A stretch of DNA of 64,000 bases from the NCBI GenBank assembly GCA_020632995.1, contig JACKEN010000008.1, forward strand, positions 261,037 through 325,036. The letters run 5' to 3'. The position numbers and the translations under genes are program-made. Shown one piece after another: positions 27,331 to 36,438 of this stretch; position 1 is the first letter of the stretch; each line of letters begins with the position of its first letter. The notes beneath the pieces were generated by a model that saw nothing but the letters and a program-made list of their open reading frames with translations, was not told the DNA's origin and did not search any database. This DNA comes from Deltaproteobacteria bacterium. Its GTDB lineage: Bacteria > Myxococcota > Kuafuiibacteriia > Kuafuiibacteriales > Kuafuiibacteriaceae.

Positions 27331-28737
27331 TCAGCCGTGGTCGTGGTCGTGATCGTGGTCGTGGTCGTGATCATGGTCGTGATCATGGTCGTGGTCGTGG
27401 TCGTGATCATGGTCGTGGTCGTGACCATGCTCCTCGGCGTCCAGCTCCTCCTGGGTCACCGTCCGCTCCGTCACCACCGCGGCCTCCACCACCATGTCCA
27501 GGGCCTTGTCCTGGCGCATGTTGTAGCGGAGCGACTCGAGCTGATCCGACTTCTTCAGCTGGATCTTGAGGTCCTTCGGCTGCATCCGGTTCTCCCGGGC
27601 CAGCTCCTGGATCCGCCCATCGAGCTCCTGATCCGTGACCTCGATGCTCTCCTGACGGGCCACCGACTCGAGGAGCAGCATGCCCGCCACCTGCCGGGTC
27701 GCGCGCGGCCGCAGCTCCTCGCGCACCTTCATCAGGACCTCGCGCATCTGCTCCATCTGGTCCTTCGACATGCGCAGGCTGTCCTGCAGCAGGTAGTCCA
27801 GCTGGCGGTCCACCATCACCGGCGGGACCTCGAGGGGGTTCTTGTCGACCAGCGCCTCCATCACCGCGTCGCGGAGCATCCGCTTGGCGCGGGCGTCCTC
27901 GCGGGTCGCGATGTTGGCGCGCAGGCCCTCCTTCAGCTCGGCCAGGGTGTCGTACTCACCCAGGTCCTGCGCGAAGTCGTCGTCCAGCTCGGGCAGGATC
28001 TTCGACTTGAGCTCCTTGAGGTCGACCTTCCACTCCACGGTCTTGCCGCGGACCTCCTCGGGGCCCTGGTCCTTCGGGAACACCAGCTCGAACTTCTTCT
28101 CGTCGCCGATGCTCATCCCGATGAGCTCGTCCTCGAAGCCCGCGATCATCTGGCCGGAGCCGATCTCGACGGTGTAGTTGATGCCCTTGCCGCCCTTGAA
28201 GGTCTCGCCGTCCACGAAGCCGAAGAAGTCGATGACCGCGAGGTCGCCCTTCTCACACTCCTTGCGGTCGGTGATCGGCTCGATCACGGTGGCGCGCTCA
28301 CGCAGGCCAGCCAGCTCGCGATCGACCTCCTCGTCGGAGACCTGCCGGATCTTCTTCTCGACCTCGAGCCCCTTGAAGTGCTCGACCGTGACCTCCGGCT
28401 TCACCTGCACGGTGACCGTGAACTCCAGGTCGGAGTCCTTGGCCAGCGCGGGGAACGCCTCGATCCGCGGGCTGTCGATGGGGAAGAGGTCCTGGTCCTT
28501 CACCGCCTGGCGAAAGCCCTCGTCCACCAGGTGGCTCACCACCTGCTCCTCCACCGCCTGCTTGTAGAACTTCTCGAGGACGGGGCGCGGCACCTTGCCG
28601 GCGCGGAAGCCCTTGACCTTGGCCCGCTTGGCGAGGTCGCGGTAGGCGACGTCCAGCTCGCGCTTCACGTCGTCCCACGGGACGGCAACGGACACCTTCT
28701 TCTCCACGGAGGAGAGCGTTTCGACATCGACCTTCAT
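27331..28737 (-). CDS. tig: Trigger factor with C-terminal His-Asp tail
   Basis: A 468-residue ribosome-associated chaperone and prolyl isomerase. The ribosome-binding signature appears as KVKGFRAGKVPRPVLEKFY, the FKBP-like domain around residues 150-240 (KGDLAVIDFFGFVDGE), and the C-terminal arm domain to about residue 430. The last 32 residues are almost entirely alternating His and Asp, encoded by GTGGTC/GTGATC-type hexamers at 27333-27430 (read on the plus strand). Family members usually end without this. The tail should bind divalent metal, like the His-rich tail of SlyD. Start ATG 28737 is chosen over an open upstream extension through the tRNA gene. Confidence 0.96.
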   Translation of the reverse strand: MKVDVETLSSVEKKVSVAVPWDDVKRELDVAYRDLAKRAKVKGFRAGKVPRPVLEKFYKQAVEEQVVSHLVDEGFRQAVKDQDLFPIDSPRIEAFPALAKDSDLEFTVTVQVKPEVTVEHFKGLEVEKKIRQVSDEEVDRELAGLRERATVIEPITDRKECEKGDLAVIDFFGFVDGETFKGGKGINYTVEIGSGQMIAGFEDELIGMSIGDEKKFELVFPKDQGPEEVRGKTVEWKVDLKELKSKILPELDDDFAQDLGEYDTLAELKEGLRANIATREDARAKRMLRDAVMEALVDKNPLEVPPVMVDRQLDYLLQDSLRMSKDQMEQMREVLMKVREELRPRATRQVAGMLLLESVARQESIEVTDQELDGRIQELARENRMQPKDLKIQLKKSDQLESLRYNMRQDKALDMVVEAAVVTERTVTQEELDAEEHGHDHDHDHDHDHDHDHDHDHDHDHDHDHDHG

Positions 28738-28778
28738 CTGTGAGCGTTCCTTCTCGGTCGCGCGCCGGATGGGATCAG

Positions 28779-28861
<83 letters not shown>

Positions 28862-28993
28862 GCCGCGGCGCGCGGAGGGCAGTAGCTACACGCTGGGGGG
28901 CGGGCTGTCGACCCAGAACCACTTCCCCTCGGCCCTCCAGGACCCCGGGTAAAACCCCGTCGACGCGGCCCCCCACCGCGCTATGCCGCCCCC

Positions 28994-29671
28994 ATGACCC
29001 GGCGCGCAGTGGTGCTCCTCTCCGGCGGCCTGGACTCCGCCACCGTGGCCGCCTGGGCCCGGTCCGACGGCTTCGAGGTCCACCCCCTCACCTTCGAGTA
29101 TGGGCAGCGCCACCGGGTCGAGATCGACGCGGCCCGGGCGGTGGCCCGGCAGCTGGGCCTGCCCGAGCCCCGGGTGGTCCGCCTCGACCTCGGCGCGGTG
29201 GGCGGCAGCGCCCTCACCGACCCCGGCCTGGACGTCCCCAAGGACGCCCTGGGGGACGGGATCCCGGTGACCTACGTGCCGGCCCGGAACACCGTCTTCC
29301 TGGCCGTGGCCCTGGGGTTGGCCGAGGTGCTTGGGGCCTTCGACCTGTTCTTCGGGGCCAACGCGGTGGACTACTCGGGCTACCCGGACTGCCGCCCCGC
29401 CTTCGTGGACGCCTTCCAGGCCCTCGCCAACGTGGCCACCAAGGCGGCGGTGGAGGGGGCTGGGCGCTTCACCGTGCACGCCCCGCTGATGACCCTCACC
29501 AAGGCCCAGATCATCCAGCGCGGGGTGGCCCTCGGGGTCGACTACGCGCTCACCACCAGCTGCTACGACCCCGCCCCGGGCGGGGCCTGCGGCCACTGCG
29601 ACAGCTGCCTGTTGCGCCGCCGGGGCTTCGAGGACGCGGGGGTCCCCGACCCCACCCGCTACGCCCGGTAG
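28994..29671 (+). CDS. queC: 7-cyano-7-deazaguanine synthase
   Basis: Makes preQ0 from 7-carboxy-7-deazaguanine in the queuosine pathway. The ATP pyrophosphatase loop LLSGGLDSATVAA is at the N-terminus, with YVPARNTVFL and ANAVDYSGYPDCRP. The zinc site is at the C-terminus (TSCYDPAPGGACGHCDSC). 225 residues is normal. No other que genes are present in the window. Confidence 0.96.
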   Translation: MTRRAVVLLSGGLDSATVAAWARSDGFEVHPLTFEYGQRHRVEIDAARAVARQLGLPEPRVVRLDLGAVGGSALTDPGLDVPKDALGDGIPVTYVPARNTVFLAVALGLAEVLGAFDLFFGANAVDYSGYPDCRPAFVDAFQALANVATKAAVEGAGRFTVHAPLMTLTKAQIIQRGVALGVDYALTTSCYDPAPGGACGHCDSCLLRRRGFEDAGVPDPTRYAR

Positions 29672-29684
29672 GCCAAAGGATTGC

Positions 29685-30316
29685 GTGTCGGTGCAGATCC
29701 CCGTAAACCCAGGGCCGATGCGCGAGTGTCTGGGTTGGATCACCAACTGCCCGAACGAGCACAGCTGCCCGCAGAACTGGCTCGAGCTGGCGGTGTCCGA
29801 GATCCCCGCCGACGTGCACTGCCACGTATGCGGTCAGTCGGTGGCCCTGGTGCCCACCGAGGGCGAGCTGGAGCAGCGCGCGGCGCGCCAGGAGCTGGTG
29901 TCGTTCCCGGTGGTCCCCTGCGCGGGGATGGGCGGGGCGCAGCGCCCCGGGAACGGCGCGATGCCGCACCCCGTCCAGACCCCGCAGCCGTCGATGACCC
30001 CGCCCGCGCCCGCTCGCGCTCCCACCCCGCGCCGCAGCGGGTGTGGTTCTGCACCCTGGCCAACGGTGAGTCCATCCGGGTCGACAAGGACACCATGACC
30101 GTCGGCCGCAGCCGCACCTGCGACATCGTCATCCCCTCCGCCAAGGTCTCGCGTCAGCACGCGAGCCTGTCGCTCACCGGCATCGACCTGTTCATCGAGG
30201 ACCTCGGGAGCGCCAACGGGGTGTGGCTCAACGGCGAGAAGATCACCCGCACCCGGGTCAGCGAGGGCGACGTGTACACGATCTCCGACGAGACCCTCAG
30301 CTTCTCCATGCGGTGA
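29685..30316 (+). pseudogene. Zinc-ribbon/FHA domain protein, interrupted by one frameshift
   Basis: The first frame starts at GTG 29685, 4 nt after an AAAGGA site, and reads through a Cys-rich segment (CLGWITNCPNEHSCPQNW...CHVCG) and a Pro-rich linker. The second frame (one base shifted, consistent with a single lost base in the repetitive stretch near 30030) gives a complete FHA domain: VGRSRTCDIVIP, KVSRQHASL, LGSANGVWLNG. FHA domains bind phosphothreonine, so the protein could respond to Ser/Thr kinases. Both halves are well preserved, so a sequencing error is as likely as true decay. Confidence 0.75.
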
Positions 30317-30319
30317 GCC

Positions 30320-30861
30320 GTGCTGGCCCGCGGCGACTGCGAGCACACCTCCTTCTACTGTGAGGAGAACGTGCATCGGCTCCTCGGCCGCCCCGAGCTG
30401 GCGGAGCTGCCGCGCTGGGTCGTCTTCATCTCGAACGTCAAGAACTCTTGCGCCCTGTGGCAGCAGCGCGCCGCCGGCGCGGGCCGCTGGGTGATCTGGG
30501 ACTACCACGTGGTGGTGATGGCCCGGCATGACGACGGCATCCGGGTCTACGACCTCGACAGCCGCCTCACCTTCCCGACCCCGCTCGCCGCCTACGTCAC
30601 TGGCACCTTCCCCTTCGCGACCCGGATGCCGGCGAGCTGTCGCCCCGCTTCCGGGTGGTGCCGGCGGACCGCTTCCTCGCCACCTTCAGCTCGGATCGAT
30701 CCCACATGCGCACGCCGGACGGCGGCTACACGTACCCGCCGCCCCCCTGGCCGCCGATCCAGGTGGAGGGCCTGCCGCCGAGCACCCTGGCCCGCTTCGT
30801 GGACATGAACACCCCCTTCGAGGGGGAGGTCATGGACCTCGAGGGCCTCCTGCGCCTGTGA
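30320..30861 (+). pseudogene. Protein N-terminal glutamine amidohydrolase (NTAQ1 family), one frameshift
   Basis: In eukaryotes NTAQ1 deamidates N-terminal Gln to Glu in the N-degron pathway. The first frame (GTG 30320) has the catalytic Cys in FYCEENV, then WVVFISN, the His in WDYHVVVM and the Asp in VYDLDSRLTFP. After a one-base slip near 30620 the second frame continues FRVVPADRFLATFSSDRSHM and PPPPWPPI, both hallmarks of the family. Once rejoined it is about 180 residues, near full length. It begins 3 nt after the FHA gene. The triad is intact, so the gene may be functional if the slip is an assembly error. Confidence 0.82.
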
Positions 30862-30902
30862 GGGTTGCTCGCGCCCCGCGTGTTCTGCACCCTGGACTGG
30901 TG

Positions 30903-31971
30903 ATGCGGCGCGCGCTGACGGTGGTGATGCTCCTCCTGGGGGCGGTGGCCTGTGGCGCCGAGCGCGAGCGCCCGGCCGGCACGGCGGACGGCAGCGCCGC
31001 GGCGGTGGACGGTGGGGCCGATGGCGGTGCAACCGAGGTTGACGGCGGCGAGGTCGACGCAGGTGAGGTTGACGCGGGCCAGGCGGACGCCGGCAACCCG
31101 GCCTGCGCGCCCGGCTTCGTCCTCCACGAAGGTCGGTGCCCCCGACTCGCCGGAGCCCTTCCTGTCCCGCACCGAGAGCGAGGTCTGCGCGCGCTGGGCC
31201 CGGGACTGGGTCGACAGCGGCGGCACGGAGTGGGAGCCCACCTTCGGGAGCACCGACATGTGCGACTCCGGCACGGTGAGCGAGGGCGCCCACGCCAACG
31301 CGGTGAAGCGCACCAACCTCTACCGCTGGCTGGCCGGCCTGGGCCCGGTCACCGAGGACCCGAGCCGGCGCCCGGTCGAGCAGGCCTGCGCGGTGGTGCA
31401 GTTCGGGATGGGCAGCCTCAGCCACACCCCGGCCGACACCGTGCCCTGCTACTCCGCGGCGGGCGCCCAGGGGGCGGGCTCGAGCAACCTGGCCCAGGCG
31501 GGCGGTGGGCTCGCCCGCTCGGTCGACCTGTACGTGGGCGACGGCGGCGTGGACTCCCTCGGCCACCGCCGCTGGGTGCTCAACCCGAGCATGGTGAGCA
31601 CCACCTTCGGCTACAAGCCGCCGTTCTCGTGCATGTACGCGTTCTCGTCGGGGCAGAACACCCCGGCCGACGTGCAGGCGTGGCCCCCGCCTGGCTACCA
31701 GCCGGCCGACGCTGCGGCGGGGGTGTGGTCGTTCCGCATGCAGTCGAAGAGCTTCGTCGCCGACACCACCACGGTGGAGCTGGAGATCGACGGCGGCGGG
31801 TTCCTGCCGGTCGAGAGCTGGGTCGTGGGCGGCGGCTACGGGGCGGGGCCGGTGCTGGCGTGGAACCCACCCTCAGGGACCTGGCGCGCGGGACGGACGG
31901 CGCGGGTGCGGCTCCGCAACACCACCGGTGACGTCGTGACGTACACCGTAGCGTTCACCGGGTGCCCCTAG
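30903..31971 (+). pseudogene. CAP/SCP-domain lipoprotein, one frameshift
   Basis: The first frame begins MRRALTVVMLLLGAVAC, a signal peptide with lipobox VAC, then an Asp/Gly/Ala linker and CAPGFVLHEGRCP. A run of five C at about 31137-31141 breaks the frame; removing one C rejoins RCP to DSPEPFLSRTE. The downstream part is a CAP-like domain (AVKRTNLYRWLAGLGPV, then SLSHTPADT and GHRRWVLNPSM), followed by a beta-rich C-terminus ending TVAFTGCP. CAP domains are extracellular and of varied function. The homopolymer position strongly suggests a consensus error. Confidence 0.75.
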
Positions 31972-32327
31972 GCGTGGGGTCCCGGGGGCCCATCCGGGCT
32001 CGAGGGCGGTGGCGTGGTGAAGGGGTGGTCATCCAAGTGAACCACCGCGGCGTCGTCGGTGACCGACGCCTGCCTCGAACACCGCATCCCGGTGCGCCGT
32101 CGCTCACGTTCGAGCGCTGGCGCCGTCGTCCGTCCCGGATCCTGCGGACGTGCATCACCCGGGCCACGGGCGGGGATTCATGGATCTCGGCCGGGGGTTC
32201 CGGGCTCGCAACATGCCCTGCGGGGCTGGCGGCGGAGCGTTACCATGCGCGATGATGCCGCCGCCGTGGCCGCCTTGGGTCGGAGCGGCGCTCGAAACGA
32301 CCGCGACGGACGACCGCGAGGAGGCCA
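31972..32327. other. Intergenic region with no recognisable gene
   Basis: About 355 bp between the CAP lipoprotein and the methyltransferase remnant. Short open frames exist in several phases but none has a recognisable start, domain or ribosome-binding site. The last 20 bp include a purine-rich stretch (GAGGAGGCC) just before the next ATG, suitable as its ribosome-binding site. Confidence 0.5.
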
Positions 32328-33110
32328 ATGAGCGAGACCATCCACCGCTTCGATGATCGCGTGCAGGACTACCTGCAGGGCCGGCCGGGCTACCCCGCCG
32401 GCATCATCCCCGTGCTCGAGGCGCAGGTCGGCTTGCAACCCGGGTGGACGGTGGTGGACATCGGGGCGGGCACCGGCCTGCTGTCGCGGGTGTTCCTCGA
32501 CGCGGGCTGCCGGGTGGTGGGGGTGGAGCCCAGCCCGCAGATGGCGGAGGCGGGCCGGTTGGCGCTGGCCGACGCGCCCGGGTTCCGGATGGTGGAGGGT
32601 CAGGCCGAGGCCACAGGCCTGGATGATGAAGTGGCGGAGCTGGTGGTGGCGGCGCAGGCCTTCCACTGGTTCGACCCCGACGCGGCGGCAGAGGGTAGTA
32701 ACGCATCTTGCGGCCGCCCCGGGCGGTGGCGATCATCTGGAACCGGCGACCGAAGACCGGCAGCGCGTTCGCGGAGGCCTACGAGGCCTTCCTCCAGGCT
32801 TGGGGCATCGACTATGGCCAGGTGTCGGAGCGCTACGAGGATCCCGCGGCGCTGGCCCGGGTCTTCGAGGGCGGGGCCCCGGAGCCGGTGCTTGTGCCCC
32901 ACGTGCACCGGCAAGACAGGTCCGGGCTGCAGGCGCGATTGCGGTCTTCGTCCTACATGCCGGGCCGCGAGCACCTGCGGCACGCCGCGATGATGGCGGC
33001 GGCGGACGCGATGTTCGACGCCCACGCGGTCGGCGGGTGGATCGAGGCCCCGCGACACCGCGATCTACGCGGGGCGGCTACGCGGTGAGGCGCCGGAGCG
33101 CGGCGTCTGA
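32328..33110 (+). pseudogene. Class I SAM methyltransferase, at least two frameshifts
   Basis: The first frame (ATG 32328) gives RFDDRVQDYLQGRPGYP, motif I VVDIGAGTGLLSRVF, VVGVEPSPQM and AFHWFDPDAA. The frame then breaks near 32695, where TAG and TAA lie in the next reading phase. It resumes as ILRPPRAVAIIWNRR through a long helical part, including SSSYMPGREH. A second slip near 33040 restores the original phase for DTAIYAGRL at the very end. The order matches the UbiE-like methyltransferases with HWF motif. Its 3' end overlaps the convergent XRE gene. Confidence 0.7.
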
Positions 33111-33863
33111 CTCCGGGTCTCGCGGGAACAAGAGCTCGAGGCGGAGCTCGTCGAGCGTCACGTCCTGCGGCGCGCCGAGGCAGGAGATCACTGAGAAGGT
33201 GCGGACGGTGGTGTCGCCGAGCCGGAAGGTGGGGGACACCACCAGCTCGTCCTCCCGCGGCGCCTCGAGCCCGGCCTCGGCCAGGGCCCGGGCCGCGGTC
33301 TCCAATAGAGCCGCGTGCTCGGGGTCCTGGCGCCCGCGCGGGGCCTCCCGCTCCAGGCGCCGGAAGGTGGCGGTGGCGACCTCCGGCCAGTTCTCGATCG
33401 CCGCCCTCATCGGCCCGGGGCGAAAGATCGCCTCCACCATGTTGGCGGGCGCGGCCTCGAGCCGAGCGAGGAACCGACGGGCGGGCGGGTTGAGGTCCAC
33501 CACGTCCCAGCGCCCGTCGATGATCAGACCTGGGAACGGCGCGTGCTGTTCGAGCATGTGCTGGAGCACCTGCAGGAAGGGTTGCATGGCGCGCTCCGAG
33601 AGCCGGCGCTCCCGGTGGGCGTGAGGCAGGCCTGCTTGCTCGAGGAGCTGGTTGTGCTCTCGGAGGGAGAGCCCCAGAGCCGCGCTCAGTCGGGCCACCA
33701 GCTCCGCCTTGGGGCGGGCCCGCCCGGTCTCGAGGAACGAGAGGTGGCGCTGCGGCGTGCCCACCCGGACCGCCAGCGCGAGCTGGGAGAGGCCGCGGGT
33801 GGTGCGGTGGGCGCGGAGCGCGCGCCCGAAGGCGCTCGCTTCCTCCGGCTGGGCGTCGGTCAT
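33078..33863 (-). CDS. XRE-family regulator with MmyB-like ligand domain
   Basis: A 261-residue regulator. The N-terminal helix-turn-helix is visible at residues about 12-66 (LRAHRTTRGLSQLALAVRVG, RHLSFLETGRARP). The remainder matches the MmyB-like PAS-type domain found behind such HTHs (MLEQHAPFPGLIIDGRWDVV, then LNPPARRFL and the VSPTFRLGDTTVRTFSVI segment). The family often controls the neighbouring gene, here possibly the convergent methyltransferase. It is one of the few intact genes in this stretch. Confidence 0.9.
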   Translation of the reverse strand: MTDAQPEEASAFGRALRAHRTTRGLSQLALAVRVGTPQRHLSFLETGRARPKAELVARLSAALGLSLREHNQLLEQAGLPHAHRERRLSERAMQPFLQVLQHMLEQHAPFPGLIIDGRWDVVDLNPPARRFLARLEAAPANMVEAIFRPGPMRAAIENWPEVATATFRRLEREAPRGRQDPEHAALLETAARALAEAGLEAPREDELVVSPTFRLGDTTVRTFSVISCLGAPQDVTLDELRLELLFPRDPESDAALRRLTA

Positions 33864-34004
33864 GTCGCGTCCATTCCCCGTCTCGGAATTTAACGGAGAC
33901 CCTTGCCTTCCTTATAGCCCTTTGCCAAGAAATCGGCCTGGCATGCTGGGCCGCTCTTGCTCATGGAATTGGCGGCCGTCGCGCGCGTCGTCACCCTCTG
34001 GGTC

Positions 34005-34442
34005 ATGAACACGACACTTCACACCTGGTTTCTCACGTTTGCAGGGCTGGTTGCCAGCCTGGTGGGCGCCCTCGCGACCTTCGGGCCTGAGGTGCTCCTC
34101 GCTGAGGTGAAGCACGCCGAGGTCTCGGGCTCCGCGGTAGTCATGGCGCGGACCGCTGGGGTCCTCCTGCTCTGCATCGGGGGGCTGACCCTCGCGGTCC
34201 GCCGGCACCCGCCCTCGCCGAGCCTGGAGGCGGTGATGGGCTTCGGGCTGGCGGTCCAGCTCGCCCTCCTGCCCATCGACCCTGCCGCGTATCGGGCCGG
34301 GGTCTTCCGCGAGCTGGGGTCATTCCTCCCCAACACCCTCCTGCACCTGGTGTTGGCGCTGGGGTTCGGGGCCTCGGCCTGGGCGGTCCGGCGGGCGCGC
34401 CGCGGATCTGCACTCCATACCGCGACACCCATGCACCCCTGA
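34005..34442 (+). CDS. Small integral membrane protein
   Basis: About 145 residues with four hydrophobic segments (FLTFAGLVASLVGALATF, ARTAGVLLLCIGGLTLAV, AVMGFGLAVQLALLPI, LLHLVLALGFGASAWAV). I chose ATG 34005 (MNTTLHTWF); the same frame is open from 33957. No family is recognised. A strong hairpin lies 10 nt after the stop. Confidence 0.65.
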   Translation: MNTTLHTWFLTFAGLVASLVGALATFGPEVLLAEVKHAEVSGSAVVMARTAGVLLLCIGGLTLAVRRHPPSPSLEAVMGFGLAVQLALLPIDPAAYRAGVFRELGSFLPNTLLHLVLALGFGASAWAVRRARRGSALHTATPMHP

Positions 34443-34451
34443 GGGTGCAGA

Positions 34452-34474
34452 TCTGCCCACATGAGGTGGGCAGA
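34452..34474 (+). terminator. Perfect 9-bp hairpin after the membrane-protein gene
   Basis: TCTGCCCAC-atgag-GTGGGCAGA is a perfect stem with a 5-nt loop, starting 10 nt after the stop at 34442. It is followed by a second small hairpin (CTACA-cggtt-TGTAG). There is no clear T-run, so termination may be Rho-assisted. Confidence 0.6.
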
Positions 34475-34584
34475 ACTACACGGTTTGTAGCCATTCTGTA
34501 ATGTTCAGGGCGGCACGCTCCTTGCGACGTCCGCTCCGTGGCCATTTCTGGAGCTGGATCAAGCACTGACCGCACGAGCATCGA

Positions 34585-34806
34585 TTAAAAGTCTGCGGAA
34601 TGAACCTGCTGAGACCAGCCCACACCAAGGTCGTTGAGGTCGCTTCCGCGGATTACGTCGCGGAGGTCGCCCCAGCAGACAGCACCTGCCGTGCCCCGCG
34701 ATGTGGCGTTGACCGCGAGGTATGCGGCCGGCCGCTTGTGGGCGAGTAGCAGATGAGGGCTCGGCTGGCCGGTCAGCCACGGGGTGGAGGCGGCCGCCCG
34801 CGGCAA
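34585..34806 (-). CDS. Possible small hypothetical protein or gene fragment
   Basis: A 73-residue frame ending at TAA. The last 55 residues (HLLLAHKRPAAYLAV, then VCWGDLRDVIRGSDLNDLGV) have moderate G/C at third positions and a protein-like composition, unlike the overlapping frames. No start with a ribosome-binding site is convincing and no family is recognised. It lies in a lower-GC gap and may be a remnant. Confidence 0.22.
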   Translation of the reverse strand: MPRAAASTPWLTGQPSPHLLLAHKRPAAYLAVNATSRGTAGAVCWGDLRDVIRGSDLNDLGVGWSQQVHSADF

Positions 34807-34839
34807 AGGTGAACCCTAACCTGCCGTGAAGCCACGGTG

Positions 34840-36432
34840 GGTGACCCGCCCGGTGACTTTGTGTCGCGGGACGCGTCGGTGGCCGCCCCTCGCCGATCCG
34901 CCAGCGGTACGCCCCGCCGACCCCGCGGCGGCAGCCCGCTGACATCGTACCCAGACTGGACTGGTCCACCGCCAGCCGTGAGATCTGAGGGCTCTCCAGA
35001 CCGAGCCAAGAGCCGGGGGCTTCAACCCTGGCCCAGTGGACGGGTGGGGCCCGAGGACCCTGGGCCCCCGACCAGGCCCGCGTGTCGGCGACCACCGACC
35101 TCATTGGTCAGGACTGAGACTGGTCGGCCGCGTCCAGGACCGACCCGCGGGCCCAGCGCCAGCTGGAGGCCTCCGGCAACAGCCCCGCCCGGTGGACGGT
35201 GGGCCCCAACACCTCCGGCGCGCTGGAGTCGCCCGGGCGGCCTGGGCTGAGACTGCAACCCCAACGGCAGATGCGGGCGCGGTGCCCGTCGACCGCAGTG
35301 CGCCCGTCGATCCGGGCGGCGGCCCCTGACCGACGTCGACGAGCGCCGCCGGATCTGGATAAGCTACCCACCGACATCATCTACTCGGGAGCGAGACTGG
35401 TCAGGCGAGCCCCGAGCGGATCCGCGAGCTGCAGACTACGTTGACGGAGGCCGGATCGACGCCGGCCCCGATCAATCTGGACAGTGGGGCAAGGCGACCG
35501 AGGACGGCCTGACCTACGCGGCGCTACGCGATCGAGCACGAGATGAACCGCGGCATCTACGAGGCCAACGACGCCCGGATGCCCGAGGTGCCCGAGACCC
35601 CGGTGGTCGTGGTGGGCGGTGGCCTCGACACTCCGCCCGAAGGCGCGCCCCCGCGCGGGTGCCTGACTGTTTCGGCGGACCTCCTCGGGCGCAGCGCCGA
35701 GGAGTGGGCCAAGGCACCGGGCGCGGAGGTCGAGGAGCTCCAGACCTTCTTGAAGGAGCGGGGCTACGAGACCGGCGAGGTCGACGGCCGCTGGGGCCGC
35801 ACGACCCAGGGCGCCCTCGAGCTGGCTCAGCGCCGCGAGCGCCTGCTGAACGGCTACTGGGCGCGGACAGCTTCGTCTCGGACATCGCCCGTGGCCTGAG
35901 CCCGCTCCCTTCGAACATGGACAACCTGATCCTGTCGAAGCTGGGCATGGACACCGCGATCACCGACGAGTCGCTGTCCCCCGAGGAGCGCCTCACCGTC
36001 TACGACACCGCCCTCGCCGCGATGGATCGCAGCGGCCAGCCGGTGGGCGGCACCACCTACGACGACTACGGGCGGCCGGAGTTCAACGAGTACTTCAACC
36101 GCGGCAACATGACCCGCGACGCGGTGATGAGCAGCTTCGACGATCCGCAGTTCCGGATGGCCAGCACCCTGGGCCGCTTCACGTACATGCAGGATCCCGA
36201 GAACCCGGACCGCGTCTTCGTGTTCGACGGCTACGACTGGAACACCTCGGAGCGCGACTTCGACACCGAGAGCGCGCCCTCCGAGGACGCCCGTACCTAC
36301 CGCGAGGTGCGCAACGCCATGCGTGAGGGCGAGCGCACCGACGGCCCCTCCGAGCGCGACAACCGAGCCTTCCTGGTGTTCTCGCGCGCCGAGATGGAGG
36401 CGCTCCGTGCCCAGCTCGCGGCCGGCAACTGA
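34840..36432 (+). pseudogene. Peptidoglycan-binding repeat protein, many frameshifts
   Basis: Reading across phases gives at least three, probably four, PG_binding_1-like modules with the signature GPVDGxWG. They are at about 34985-35100 (GFNPGPVDGWGPRTLG), 35150-35260 (QLEASGNSP, then GPNTSGALES), 35415-35535 (ERIRELQTTLTEAG, QWGKATEDGLTYAA) and 35700-35850 (VEELQTFLKERGYETGEVDG, RWGRTTQGALELA). The last 180 residues (from DSFVSDIARGL to RAQLAAGN) are an unrecognised acidic domain. At least six single-base slips are needed upstream of 35540 and one near 35865. It would bind cell wall. Either genuine decay or poor consensus could explain it; base composition upstream is lower in GC than the neighbours. 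Confidence 0.5.
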
Positions 36433-36438
36433 GCTTCG

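Noticed and set aside
27333..27430. Repetitive GTGGTC/GTGATC tract as a CRISPR or satellite array
   Set aside because: There are no spacers, and the tract is in frame with trigger factor, coding for a His-Asp tail.
30528..31931. 467-residue frame as one gene across the amidase and CAP regions
   Set aside because: It joins a wrong-phase reading of the amidase to the true lipoprotein N-terminus and then a wrong-phase reading of the CAP domain.
33884..33904. GTCTC...GAGAC as an operator for the XRE regulator
   Set aside because: The arms are only 5 bp with an 11-bp spacer and no second copy, so it is too weak to support.
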